Origin: Ceratopteris richardii
Lineage: Eukaryota; Streptophyta; Polypodiopsida; Polypodiales; Pteridaceae
DNA: 64,000 nucleotides
Direction: 5' to 3'
Assembly: GCA_020310875.1 (NCBI GenBank)
Contig: CM035432.1
Coordinates: forward strand, 90,331,554-90,395,553
Notes under the pieces: model-generated
What the model was told of the DNA's origin: nothing
What the model saw: only the letters and a program-made list of their open reading frames with translations
Database searches by the model: none
Made by a program: the position numbers and the translations under genes
Shown: positions 35,182-49,099 of the stretch, one piece after another
How the letters are laid out: each line of letters starts with the position of its first letter
Numbering within the stretch: position 1 is the stretch's first letter

Positions 35182-35411
35182 TGTTGATATATTTAGGTAG
35201 TTATGTGTGTGAACACTCTAGGACCATCCGAGCACTTTTTTCCCTCTTTAGGAAGTTTTTTCCCCCAGCTTGTATAAACACCTATTGCCCTAACGGGCTT
35301 ATTATCTTTGTACATTCTAGTGGTAATACATTCAGCATTGTGTGTTGTGCTCCAAGCTTCTTCTTCTTCCTCGTTTTGTTCGCATGCTTCCGCAGACGTC
35401 TAACTCCAATA
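35182..35411 (+). repeat. Copia family A 3' LTR
   Basis: Starts TGTTGATATATTTAGGTAG after the purine run GAGGGGGGGAT and ends near CTAACTCCAATA (family CCAACA), 230 bp. Internal blocks match the LTRs at 55777 and 59428. Confidence 0.88.
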
Positions 35412-35429
35412 AAAAAGACAAGTTAAATA

Positions 35430-38105
35430 TATGAATATAAATCTTGCTCCTCTCATTGACAATCTCCAAGAGTTATGGAGAGATATTAATGTCATTGATG
35501 TATAAAACAGCATCAATGAAAGATATATTATGGTTCGTGGTATTGTGGCTTAGACTATTCATGATTTTCGAGGATATGGCATTTGTTCAGGTATTGATGT
35601 AATTTTTTTATTCAATATTCATACAAATAAATGTGAGTTAATCTAATTACATTTTTATCATTTTCATGATGCAAGAATATTGACTAAGGATTATAAAGCT
35701 TGTCTATATTGTGGTGATTGGTTGAGATCAATCTATAGTAAGAATCTCAACAAAAATATTTATCTTCGACATCAATGATTCTTGCCTGATGATCATCCAT
35801 TAAGATATGAAAGAGAATTAATACATTTTAATGGAAAGCTTGAAACATGTCAGTGTCCAAAACCTATGATGCCTATGGATTGGTATTGAAAATGGACACA
35901 TGGATCTCTGATAGATCCGGAATCAAAAATCTTGAGTGATGATGAAGATAATGAGAATGTGAAGAGAGGTAAAGGAAAATTGGCACTCACAGAGAATATA
36001 TCAATATGGTATTCTTTGGAGTATTGGAAAGAGTTAAAAGTATGTCATCTTCTTGATCCTATGCATATATTCAAGAATATTGGTTATTTATCAAGGAATG
36101 ATTTGAAGGACCAAAACTCAAAACCAAAGTTATGGCCAATTTTTGATAGACATGGATAGGAAACGACTTATGCACCTGCTCCTTGTGTACTTATGACAAA
36201 AGAGATATAGACTATCAACAATAGGATTCAATTGATTCAGATTCCTACAAGATATAAAGCATCTTTCCAAAACAGGTTGCTTATTTGGATTAAAGACCCA
36301 TGATTGCATAACTTTTTGAAACATATTTTACCATTGGTTATCGATGGATGTACAACGAAAGGAGTACAAGATGTGATCTATCCTCTTGGATTGCTTATAA
36401 GGTAATTATGATACTTTTATATTTAATATATATGAATATTTGATATCTTGTATTTTTGAATTAATTTATTTATAATGTTTTTAATGATATGTATAGGTGG
36501 ATTACATCAAAAGAGATTGACAAGAACTTGATCCCACAAAAGAAACATGAATGTAAAGAGCTACTATGTTTGATGGAGAAAGAGCTTCCTACTTCATTTT
36601 TTGATATACAGGTTCATTTATTAGTCCATCTTGTCGATGAAATAGAGATTTCAAGTGTTTTCAACACTCGATGGATGTTTTGGGTCAAGCAATTTATGGG
36701 AATATTAAAAGATTATGTGCAACAAAGAGCAAAACCAGAAGGATCCATGGCAAAGGGTTGGATTCTTGAGGAGTGCATGTACTATGTTAGTGAGTACCTT
36801 GAAAGAGTTCATGAAGAAGCTCCACATGCATGGACCAACAAGTCTTCTTCAAAAATAGCAGAAAAAGGTATTATCAGGCAAGGGAGTTCCATTTTTATTT
36901 ACATTTCAAGAAAAAAATGATGTTTCTACTTTTGTAGGATATAATAGCGAATGTATGCAAGCATTCATTAGCAAGTACGAACAGGAACTTCAAAATCTCT
37001 AAAGTAAAAGATGGAGAAACAAAAGATATAAGCATAATCTCGATGAAAATGAGATTACAAATATATATTCTTTCACGGATTGGCCTACATACTCGTTTGC
37101 AATGAGCCAACGCAAATAATGAAGAAATCTCAGATGAGCAGAGAGAGTTAATGATAGGTTGTGAACGAAAGGTAATTTTATTTTAATAATATTTTGTTTT
37201 TTTCATATATGTATATTAGTTTCTCTTTACTAATTTAATTTCTTCTGCAGGCTTGAATGCTCACTAATATATGGGCTTTTGGACAACATATTAGAATCAA
37301 AGCTATTGATTCTTTAAGTAAAAAAAAGGATTCTAGTATTGTTGCTTCTTTCAAGCAACTATCACGTGCTTCTCAAAAGACACGAACCTTATAGATGGCG
37401 AACTTGATTACATGGGAACTGTTGTTGGTATCCATGAAATATCATTTCCTACATTCAAACAAGTAGAAAAAATTTTATATGTTTTATGATAGAGTTTATT
37501 ATTTTTTTAAGCACCTAATAATGGTTTTTTGTTTTTATATATTTTGATAGGTCATTTTTAAAGTTGATTGGTTTAGAGCCGAGTATAAAGGTAGTAATCC
37601 ACATTGAGAAAGGAATTATCTGGGTTTTGGGCAATTGATTCTTCCAAGGTAATGCGATCTACTAGAGAAGCATATATTCTTCCTAGGCATATTGAACAAG
37701 CATTTTTTTATGAAAACCTTGATGCTCATCCTTGGTGGCAAGTCATTCATGTTCAACCTAGAGGTATGTCATTGTTTTAACAGTTTATTGTTACAGAGAT
37801 CGAAGAAAGTCCTCTTGATGATTCACCATCAGATACTGATACATCAACATCTGAAAGAGAAATTAGAATCATTGTACATGATAGTGATATTAATCTTTTT
37901 GATGAAGAGGATAATACTCTACATATTGATTCTATTGATGATGAAGAGGAATTACCAGAAATCAATATTACTCCATCAATAGATGATGTCATTCATGAGA
38001 ACATAGATTTAACAACAAAAGAAATAAATGAAATCAATAAGGATAATGAAGATGAGACTATATTGATTTCTTACCAAAATGATGGCAATAATGAAAACAT
38101 ATGAG
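35430..38105 (+). pseudogene. CACTA (En/Spm) transposase relic with introns
   Basis: TNP2-like transposase of a cut-and-paste DNA transposon. Transposase_21 region: PLIDNLQELWRDINVID, ACLYCGDWLRS, FLPDDHPLRYERE, and CHLLDPMHIFKNIG (usually HNLDVMHIEKNV). Then LPTSFFDIQVHLLVHLVDEI and RWMFWVKQFMGILKDYVQQR, a DUF4218-type block, and a DUF4216-like block near 37680 (ILPRHIEQAFFYENLDAHPW). GT...AG gaps separate the coding blocks, for example 36402-36496 and 37171-37250. In-frame stops (35788, 36157) show decay. CACTA terminal repeats were not found. Confidence 0.85.
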
Positions 38106-38309
38106 TAGATTAGATAGTAAATCCTACTCTAGTTATCGATCAATAACTTGAATCATTTGAATGGATATCAGATAATAGATTCTTCTTTATTCAACTAGAA
38201 TATCGGTGAACCCTACTAGAGAGATGAAATCATGTTCTTTTAAGCTAGAACATGAAGCTCGGGGTTATGCCTAAAATTTTATATATAGCTTTATTTTTTA
38301 GGAGCAAAT

Positions 38310-38650
38310 TTTTGTCATGTATGTATGTGTATGTGTGTGTATTCATGTGTATTATATGCATACGTGTGTTAGTATGCACATATATGTGTTTCATGTATAT
38401 GTATGTTTGTGCATGTGTGTTATATATGTATACATGTGTTAGTATGCACACATGTATGTATGCACATGCATTTGTGTGGTATATGCAAGTGTGTTTATAA
38501 TTGTGTATGCATGTATAAGTATACATGTGTGCATGTAGGCATGTATATGTGATGTGTATATGTGTATATGTGTAAATGTGTACATGTAAATATGTATGCA
38601 TGTATATGTATACATGTGTGCATATAGGCATGTATGTATGATGCATAATG
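38310..38650. repeat. TG/TA-rich simple repeat
   Basis: Interrupted TATG/TGTATG motifs. Open frames here come from the repeat. Confidence 0.85.
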
Positions 38651-38834
38651 TATCTACTCCATCTTTTTATATTTATGTATGTGTATCTAATGATATGTAT
38701 GTATCTTTATATATATTATGATCCTCGTTGATTCGAGTAGCTATATATAGAGGCATAAGGTTGGGAGGAGAGACATCTCTCTAGTAGGTGTTCAGAGGAA
38801 TAGATGCAATGTGTACATATGCTTCAATTATATG

Positions 38835-39335
<501 letters not shown>

Positions 39336-39514
39336 ATACACTGTATGTATGTGTGTCTATATGTGCATATGCATGTGTATATATGTGTGTGTAATTGCAT
39401 GCATGTGTATGTGTGTGTGTAAATGTGCATGTATGTGTGTGTATGTGTAAATGTGCATGTATGTGTATGTGTGTGTCAATGTGCATGTATGGATGTGTAT
39501 GTGTGTGTATGCAT

Positions 39515-40680
39515 TGTTGGAGCAAGTCTATGACAAGCCTAAGTATTGGCTTGAGTCTCACAAAGTCTTAGAAGAAGCTTTAAAAAGAAGACTATGTAAA
39601 GTTCACTTGTGAACTACCTCTTGTAACTTTTGAAGAGTTTACTTAATGTAAAAGTAAGAGAATCTTAAGTGGTTGAGTCCACATGATCAAGAATGGAAAG
39701 AGGAGCCACGAATTCGTGATTTGTGGTAGGTAGAGAATCAAATCAATCATTGATTGATTGGAGAGTGATTGAGGGAAGTTAGCCTCCCAAACTCAACTAT
39801 AAATAGATGGCAGTTTTAGTCGTGGTTAGAGAGACCTATGTGAAGACCTCCAAGAGCTGAGCTTTATGCCATATCAAGGTGTGATTACAAGGCACACATA
39901 TGTATCAGTAAGTCATTGTATTGTACAAGCAATATACTTTCATTTTCATGATTATTTGAGTTCATCTTTCCATGTTCTTGTGAAGTGTACTACTCACTGC
40001 CATTACTCTCAGCTTTTCTCAGTCAGCTTGCAGAGATGTTTTCTCTGAGCTTGGTGCATCATTTTCAGTGATTTAACTTGGTAAAGTTAGCTCTATAAGT
40101 CTACTATATGCTCATAAATTTTCATGTCATTTGGATGTTGCAATCTTCAGTTATGTTCATTTGAAGTCAACAGGGTCTGTTCATCTTCACCTCTCTGTCA
40201 GGTACCCGACTTTTTCACTCATCTTGTCAGAGCCATTGCTCAGTGGTTACTTATTCAAATTCAGTGATTTAAATCTTTTTGGATTCAGCTTACTGCCTAG
40301 TATAACCATACAAATTTTCATAATCATTGGATTCCTACATTTTGAGTTATGTTGATTTTTCTGCTCACTGGTCTATTTTTGTAGCAGCCCATGAAAATCG
40401 GGATGATGTCATCACTTGTTAAAACTCATTCTCAGTGTGTGCTTTGTTATTTTTGATGAGATTACTCTTGAAAGTTAGCTCTTTAAGCTAACTAGACTTC
40501 CCCAAGAGGAATTAAGATAATTGCTGCTGTGATCAGAGAATTATGTAAAACACTGGACAGGTGTATGAACCAAGAATAGCAAGTTTTCACCTCTGAGCTA
40601 ACTCCAACTTATCTGTTTTGATCTATCTTTTTGAGAGTGATCTTCCAAGGTACATAGGGTGTCTAATACATCCATTGGCA
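39515..40680 (+). repeat. Candidate solo LTR
   Basis: Starts TGTTGGAGCAAGTC immediately after a TG microsatellite and has a TATAAATAGATGG box at about 39801, followed by non-coding sequence. The 3' end and a second copy were not found, so the call is tentative. Confidence 0.3.
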
Positions 40681-41069
40681 AGCTAAAAGGGCCCACCATA
40701 TACTCCTGGAGTTCATTTGGCTGGTGTAGATCAAGGATTTTGCAACACCTCTTCATCTTCAAGCACATACCTATCCATCTCTTCACATGCATGTATGTGT
40801 ACCTCTGGCCGCACTCCTTTCTCTCTCTCTCTCATATACATACATACATACATAAACACACATACGCATATCCACATATCTATACATACATAAATACACA
40901 TGTATGCATGTGACCTGATATGCGCGTACGTTTGTGTATATATGTGTGTGTATATAAATATGTGTATAAATATATATGTAAATATGTGTATAAATATATA
41001 CGTAACTATGTGTGTATATATATGTGTATATTATGTGTGTATATATATAGTTACACATAAATATAACAA

Positions 41070-41775
41070 ATAAAAGCAATGCATATCGTGCATTATCATG
41101 ATGATGAGCCATAACTGTTTGCATCTCTTTTAGACACCACTTATGCGACCACCCAATCCCAAATTCTATCTCAAGTGAACTAAGTACATATTTTTTATCC
41201 CTCTCATCATGCTCACTACAAAAATTAAAAAAAATCATGTAAATAAAATATAAGATATTTCTTTCAATTTATATGTAAAACTTATACTTACTTCCACTGC
41301 AAGTGGACAAGGCATAGGTAAGAGTCACATAATGCTCACATTCTTCTCTTGAACTCCAATCCATTCCCTATATACACTATATTCCCCTTTGAATCTATAT
41401 CGCACTTCAACCCTAGGGTGCCTATGCATGTCCTCATAGGCACCTGTGCTCTGCTCTCATGATCTGGAGGTGGCATAGGTGTCTTGAAAATAGATAGATA
41501 AAAATAAATAAAAATATGTGTTATAATATCATAAAAAAAAAAACTGTGAAAAAAAAAACATACCTATGAGCAGATAGTTCTCTTCCTGCATGTGGAGTCG
41601 CAGAAGAGCCTTGCTCTGATTGTTGGGTAAGCATCTGGATCGTAAAATCTAGGTCATCATCATGCATCTCTGAGTACTCGTGCATGATGATCCCTAAGGT
41701 ATCAGGCGGAACTCTTGCTCTCATAAGACTTTCTATGGAAGTGAGTTTCACCTTTCTCTCTCTACTAGGATCCAT
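41070..41775 (-). pseudogene. Unrecognised spliced ORF, possibly transposon accessory gene
   Basis: Starting at MDPSRERKVKLTSIESLMRA (about 41773) a frame runs to RELSAHR, then a GTATGT donor at about 41563. A T-rich acceptor TTTTTGTAG at about 41216 opens EHDERDKKYVLSSLEIEFGI and GWSHKWCLKEMQTVMAHHHD. An intermediate open block lies at 41380-41480. I do not recognise a family. Acidic and His-rich features are visible. The splice model is inference and no full reading frame could be joined without a stop. Confidence 0.3.
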
Positions 41776-41809
41776 AATATCTGTACATATAAAACAAAAT
41801 GGATTAGAA

Positions 41810-42155
41810 ATCAATATATGTACATGTACATATGTATGCATGTATATGTAAGTGTGTATATGTATGTGTATGTATATGTATATGTGTATGCATGTGTATG
41901 TGTGCACTATGTATGCATGTGTACGTATATATGCATGTGTATGTATGTGTGTATCTTTGTGGGCCGATATGCATCTGACTTGATATGCATATATGTATAC
42001 ATATGTATATGTATGTGTGTGTGTATATGTATGTGTATGCATGCATATGTGTATATGCATGTGTGTATATGTGTGTATCTATATGTGTGTATGTATATGT
42101 AAGTATCTATATGTGTATGTAGGTGTATATGTGAGTGTGTATGTGTGTAAGCATG
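41810..42155. repeat. TATG/TGTA-rich simple repeat
   Basis: Interrupted (TATG)n and (TGTA)n, leading into the minisatellite. Confidence 0.9.
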
Positions 42156-42164
42156 TAAGCATGT

Positions 42165-42590
42165 ATGTATGCATATGCATGTGCATTATGTATGCATGTG
42201 CATTATGTATGCATGTGCATTATGTATGCATGTGCATTATGTATGCATGTGCATTATGTATGCATGTGCATGTGCATTATGTATGCATGTGCATGTGCAT
42301 TATGTATGCATGTGCATGTGCATTATGTATGCATATGCATGTGCATTATGTATGCATATGCATGTGCATTATGTATGCATATGCATGTGCATTATGTATG
42401 CATATGCATGTGCATTATGTATGCATATGCATGTGCATTATGTATGCATATGCATGTGCATTATGTATGCATATGCATCTACATTATGTATGCATATGCA
42501 TGTGCATTATGTATGCATATGCATGTGCATTATGTATGCATATGCATGTGCATTATGTATGCATATGCATGTGCATTATGTATGCATATG
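42165..42590. repeat. 17-bp to 23-bp minisatellite
   Basis: About five units of ATGTATGCATGTGCATT (17 bp) are followed by 23-bp units with an added GTGCAT or ATGCAT, the main form being ATGTATGCATATGCATGTGC+ATT repeated about a dozen times. 23 is not a multiple of three, so all three forward frames give a 23-residue protein repeat. Confidence 0.95.
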
Positions 42591-44960
42591 TATGCATGTG
42601 TGTGTATGTGTGTGTATGCATGTAAGTATGTGTGTATGCATATGCATATGCATGTAAGTATGTGTGTATGCATATGCATATGCATTATGTATGCATAGGT
42701 ATGCATGTATGTGTATGTGTATGTGTATGTGTGTGTATGTGTCTCTATATGTGTGTGTATGTGTCCATGTGTGTGTATGTGTGTGTGTCTATGTGTGTAT
42801 GTGTGTTTATGTGTGTATATACGTGTGTATCTATATATATGTGTCTATATGCATGTGCATGTGTGTGTAAATGTGTGTGGCTGTGTGTGTGTGTGTGTAA
42901 GTGTGTATGTGTCTATGTGTGTATTTGTGAGTGTGTATAAGTGTGTATGTGTGTATGTGTGTATATATGTGTGTGTATGTGTGTGTGTGTGTCTATGTTG
43001 TATGTGTGTGTGTCTATGTGTGTATGTGTGTGTCTATGTGTATATATATGTGTGTGTGTATGCATGTCTATGTGTGTATATATGTGTGTGTGTGTATGCA
43101 TGTCTATGTGTGTGTAAATATCTATGTATCTGTGTGTGTATGTGTGTATATGCATCTAAGCATCTATGTATGCATATGCATGTGCATTATGTATGCATGT
43201 GTGTGTATGTGTGTGCGTATGTGTGTGTATGCATGTAAGTATGTATGTATGCATATGTATGCATGTATGTGTATGTGTGTGTGCATATGTGTGTGTATGT
43301 GTCTCTATGTGTGTGTATGCATATATGTGTGTATGTCTCTATGTGTGTATGTCTCTATGTGTGTGTGTATGCATATATGTGTGTGTATGTGTCCATGTGT
43401 GTGTGTATGTGTCCATGTGTGTGTGCATGTGTGTGTGTCTATGTGTGTATATACGTGTGTATCAGTATATATGTGTCTATATGCATGTGTATAAGTGTGT
43501 GTAATCAGTGTGGATGTGTGTGTGAGTGTAAGTGTGTATGTGTGTGTGTGTATATGTGTGTGTATAAGTGTGTATGTGTGTGTATATGTGTGTGTCTATG
43601 TGTGTGTGTCTATGTGTGTATGTGTGTGTTTATGTGTGTATATATGTGTGTATGTCTATGCATGTGTATGTGTGTGTGCAAATGTGTGTGTATATGTGTG
43701 TGGATGTGTCTATGTGTGTGTATGCATGTAAGCATGTATGTATGCCTATGCATGTGCATTATGTATGCAAATGTATGCATGTGTGTGTATGTGTGTGTGC
43801 ATGTCTGTGTATGCATGTAAGTATGTATGCATGCATATGCATATACATTATGTATGCATATGTATGCATGTATGTGTATGTGTCTCTATGTGTGTGTGCA
43901 TATGTGTGTGTGTGTCTATGTGTGTGTATGTGTGTGTGTGTATGTGTGTGTCTATGCGTGTATGTGTGTGTGTCTATGTGTGTATGTGTGTGTCTATTTG
44001 TGTATATACATGTGTATCTCTATATTTGTGTCTGTATGCATGTGTATGTGTAAATGTGTGTGGATGTGTGTGTGTAAGTGTGTATGTGTCTATGTGTGTG
44101 TGTATATATGTGTGTGTGTATGTGTGTAAATGTCTATGTGTGTATGTGTGTGTGTGTCTATGTATGTATGTGTGTATATATGTGTGTGTGTAAATATGTG
44201 TGTATATGTGTGTTTTTGTGTGTGTATGTGTGTGTGTGTGTCTATGTATGTACGTGTGTGTCTTTGTGTGTATGTGTGTGTCTATGTCTGTATATACATG
44301 TGTATGTGTATATATGTGTGTGTATGCATGTGTATGTGTGTGTGTAGATCTGTGTGTATGTGTGTGTATGTGTCTATGTGTGTATGTGTGTCTCTATGTG
44401 TGCATATATGTGTGTCTCTATGTGTGCATATATGTGTGTATATGTATATTGTGTGTGTATGCATGTGTATGTGTGCGGATGTGTGTTTGTGTGTGTGTGT
44501 AAGTGTGTATGTGTTTATGTGTGTATGTGTGTGTGTATGTGTGTGTGTGTGTCTATGTGTGTGTCTATGTGTGTATATATGTGTGTGTACACATGTGTAT
44601 GTGTAAATCTTTCTGTATGTGTGTGTATGTGTCTATGTGTGTATATGTGTGTGTCTATGTGTGTGTCTATGTGTGTGTCTATGTGTGTATGTGTATGTCT
44701 ATGTGTGTATGTGTGTGTCTATGTGTGTGTGTCTATGTGTGTATGTGTGGCTTTGTGTAAATGTGTGTGTATGTGTGTATGTGTGTGTGTGTGTCTATGT
44801 GTGTGTGTCTATGTGTGTGTGTCTATGTGTTTATGGGTGTATATATGTGTGTGTGTATGCATGTGTATGTGTGTGTAAATCTATGTATGTGTGTGTATGT
44901 GTCTATGTGTGTATGTGTGCCTATGTGTGTATGTGTCTGTGTATGTGTGCATGTGTGTGA
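42591..44960. repeat. 2.4-kb TG-rich alternating purine-pyrimidine array
   Basis: Interrupted (TG)n, TATG and GTCTATG motifs with repeated sub-blocks, for example GCATGTGCATTATGTATGCA near 43178 and again near 43749. No gene is supported; long frames on both strands come from composition. Confidence 0.93.
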
Positions 44961-45984
44961 TAGGCAAGGAAGAAAGAAGTTGGAATGGTTGTTGGAGAGG
45001 CCTCTACACCCAAAACAAAGTCTACTAATCTTGTGCTGAATGAAGAGTGGGCATTTACCACTGTTTGCAGTTATGACCCATCTTCTCATGAAAAGTGTAT
45101 GTCTGCAATAGACACAGATGTTTGGTACTTTGATAGTGAGCAACCAAACATATTACATCCCAGCACAATTTCTTTACTTCACTCGAGCCTACCCCCACAG
45201 GGAATACTACCACATGTGCCAACAACTCCTCTTATCCTGTCTTGGGAGTTGGTAAGATCATTCTGACTACTACTGATGGTAGTTCTCTTATATTGTTGGA
45301 TGCTTTATTTGTGCCAAGGATCAAGAATAATCTGTTATCACTTCCAGCTTTAGCCAAGATTGGCTTGGTTGTGAAATTTGTTGATGACATATGTATAGTT
45401 CATGATTTGTCAAATGGCGACATCGTTATTGCTTCTGGCATTTTATGTCATGGGTTGTATAAGCTCATAGACTATGAAGAATCTATGAATGATTCATCAT
45501 GTGCAATGCATGATTCTCAATCTATGTCAGATGCAGAGCTTTGACATGCATGTTTTGGTCATCTGAATTTTGCTACTTTGCTACATCTACAGAAATCTGA
45601 AATGGTGTCCTCTCTGCCCAAACTTGAGGAACCTAGTAAACATGTATGTGAAGGCTATATTTTGGGCAAATGCAACGTTCCTTGCCCCCAAAAAATGGTT
45701 CACTTCGAGCTACTCAATTCACAGTGATGTATGTGGTCTTATGCAGACAACCTCTTTTGGAAACTATCTTTACTTTGTGACTTTCATTGATGATTTTTTT
45801 AGGAATGCATGGGTATATCCATTGAAAGCAAAGTCCGAAGTGTTTATATGCTTCAAATAGTTTCTTGTTTTGGCTAAAAATCTATCAGCATGTAAAATGG
45901 GCACCCTTCGTTCTAATGGAGGGGGGGAACATATGTCTTTAGATTTTAGTGAATTTATGGCTGAACGTGGGATAAAAAACCAAA
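44961..45984 (+). pseudogene. Copia family A fragment: protease and integrase start
   Basis: Begins mid-gag directly after the TG array with KEVGMVVGEAST-like sequence, then LNEEWAFTTVCSYDPSSHEK and VWYFDSE, where the protease DSGATKHIT box is frame-shifted. GVGKIILTTTDGSSLILLDA and KNNLLSLPALAKIGLVVKFV continue to the GAG-pre-integrase region. The integrase start is FVTFIDDFFRNAWVYPLKAK, a stop, then a damaged SDRGGEY block (RSNGGGEHM). The fragment ends at a perfect hairpin (45975-46018). LTRs are absent on both sides. Confidence 0.85.
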
Positions 45985-46018
45985 GAAAGTGCTAGGTAGT
46001 GCACTTTCTTTGGTTTTT
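45975..46018. repeat. Perfect 18-bp inverted repeat at copia break
   Basis: AAAAACCAAAGAAAGTGC (45975-45992) and its exact complement (46001-46018) are separated by TAGGTAGT. The left arm begins at the end of the recognisable integrase sequence. Confidence 0.9.
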
Positions 46019-46044
46019 GAAAAGGTCTATTCTTATCTTCATGC

Positions 46045-46220
46045 ATGGAGAGAGAGAGAGAGGGAGAATCGACGTAGAGAGAGATGGGGAGAAAGAGAGA
46101 GAGAGGGAGAGTGAGATAAAGAGCTAGAATCGAGCAGAAAGAGATGGAAAGTAAAAAGAGAACAGATAGAGAGAGAGGGGGAAAGAGATTCGATGGTTTT
46201 GCATAGAGAGAGAGAGATCC
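46045..46220. repeat. GA-rich simple repeat
   Basis: Interrupted (GA)n with AGAGAGGG variants. Confidence 0.85.
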
Positions 46221-46429
46221 TTTTCTGCAACGCTGTGGTCTTTCATATTTTCTTCGATGCCTTTTGTGCCTATATGAGAAAATTCTTCTTGAGTGCAAGA
46301 CTTTGAGTGGGACTTTATGTGGACCCGTGAGCTATATGTTGTGCAAGTATTCCAATGAGAATTGAGGAGGATAAAAGAAAACAAACTGGTTGAGAATTAG
46401 AGATAAATGGACGTGTTTAGAATGAATTT

Positions 46430-46737
46430 TGTGGTGGTCTACCATGGTGTTTCCCTTGAGAATGAGAATACCTCTATGGTGTTCAAGTATGTGGATCCTG
46501 GGTCTTTTGCAGATGTCTTAAGGAGTTGCACGACCATACCAAAACACCTTTTGGTAGTAATATGCAAGTAGGTACTAGAAGACTTGCTTCATCTTCATGA
46601 AGAGATTCATGTCATTCGTCGAGATTTGAAACCCCTGAATCTCCTTGTAAACTTGAGAGGTCAAGAAATGATCACATATTTTGGTGTTAGTGCAGTGCTT
46701 GGGAGCTCTATCAATCAACAAAATACCTTTATTGGCA
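46430..46737 (+). pseudogene. MAP kinase kinase (MKK1/2/6-like) pseudogene fragment
   Basis: One frame gives about 100 residues of a plant MAPKK catalytic domain: [70 protein letters not shown] and NTFIGT. Expected motifs are GGSLADxL, HRDLKPSNLLxN, ITDFGVSA and NTFVGT. The His of HRD is Arg and the Asp of DFG is Tyr, both disabling, and CAG of the KQVL motif is TAG. No intron interrupts the segment. The match ends where an AT/GA microsatellite begins; the glycine loop and C-lobe are missing. MKKs phosphorylate MAP kinases, but this copy cannot. Confidence 0.85.
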
Positions 46738-46746
46738 CACACACAC

Positions 46747-47590
<844 letters not shown>

Positions 47591-47599
47591 GAGAGATTC

Positions 47600-47800
<201 letters not shown>

Positions 47801-47819
47801 GGAGGATTCAATTCTATTG

Positions 47820-48340
47820 TTTTATTTTATTTTATTTTATTTTGTTTTGTTTTGATAATTCTGTTTTAAATTCATTTTGAGTAATTGAATATTTAGTAAA
47901 GAAAAGAATAGTTAAAACGAACGAAGGAAATTATTACAATATAAAAACAAAATCTACATAATTAAATATATTATTAAAAATTAATAAAAAGAAATAAAAT
48001 TTAGGAATTAATTGAATATGTAAATAAACAAATAAATAAAATAGAATGAAAATAAGTAAGCAAATAGAAAACATAATTATAAAGAGAAAAATAAAGTAAT
48101 AGATAAAATGTTAAGAATTAATATGTAAATAATAGTAATTAAATTAGAAAGAAAATTAATGTAAATAAAAGAACTTAAGAAAAATGAAAAGGAAGAAAAA
48201 GAAATGTATACATAATAAGAAAAGTAAAGTTCAAGAATATAATAAAGAGAAAAAGAAATAAAAAGAAGAAAATAAATTACAGTCAAAATAAAAAGAGAAA
48301 AACAAAATCAAAGCTGAAGATAATTAAATAAAGACATAGT
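47820..48340. other. Very A-rich spacer
   Basis: Mostly A with AATAAA/AAATAAA motifs; no gene. Confidence 0.5.
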
Positions 48341-48925
48341 TTTTACGTACTTCGTGAGTGTTTTTTATTTTCGAATGTACTAATTGATTTTTTCCAATGT
48401 TTTTTTTGAGATCCAAACAAAAATAAAGTGAAGAAGTGAAGTGTTATTGTTTGCTTGTAGCAGTGCATGTGATCTTGAGACATTAGAGACCCAACTTGCA
48501 TGTAGCAAGCGGCAAACATGATCCATACTTAGGATTTTTATATCTATTTAGTTTGTACTAGGCATCACCTTTGCTTTATGGGTTTTCACCCATACATTGT
48601 ATACTTACATACGTCCATGGATGGTGATCATGTATCTTCAACTGTTGATTATGATACATTATTTGCTTCTTCTCCTCCTTCCACATAGACTCTCGTAGTT
48701 AGCACGAAGTCTTTTATACGTGAATTTCTCCTACCCTTCAACTTCCTTCATCTACGAAGTGCTCCTCCCACAGCTGCGTGCTTCATTGCTTCCCCCAAAG
48801 CACAGGTGAGGGTCCTCTAACTATCCTTCAAGGGGCTAGCATGCATACACCACTCGATGGACGGATGACAAGGCTTGATCCAACCCTGTCGTCCCTTCGC
48901 AACCTCCCTTTCCTCTTCAACACTG

Positions 48926-49096
48926 ATATGATAAATGGAAAGGAGAGGTTAAAAAGAATTGATTTAACATCTCATCATATCATGATGCAAAATGTCTTTG
49001 TTTTTTTCTCATATGGTAAATGGAAAGGGGAGGTTAAAAAAGAATTGATTTAACATCTCACCATATCATGATGCAAAATGTCTTTGTTTTTTTTTG
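48926..49096. repeat. 85-bp tandem duplication
   Basis: 48926-49010 and 49011-49096 share ATATGATAAATGGAAAGG..., with a few differences. A 31-bp duplication (TGCTCAATAGTTTTGAAAGA...) follows at about 49228-49290. Confidence 0.85.
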
Positions 49097-49099
49097 AGC

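Noticed and set aside
41215-41234. CACTACAAAAATTAAAAAAA, resembling a CACTA terminal repeat
   Set aside because: On the - strand it reads as a T-rich splice acceptor before an open exon, and no partner terminus was found.
42165-42590. Regular repeats considered as a CRISPR array
   Set aside because: Units are contiguous with no unique spacers, and the genome is plant-like; it is a minisatellite.
41993-44960. Many overlapping frames of Met-Cys-Val-Tyr repeats, up to about 210 codons
   Set aside because: TG/TATG repeats rarely contain stops; the periodicity follows the DNA unit, and frames are open in several phases at once.
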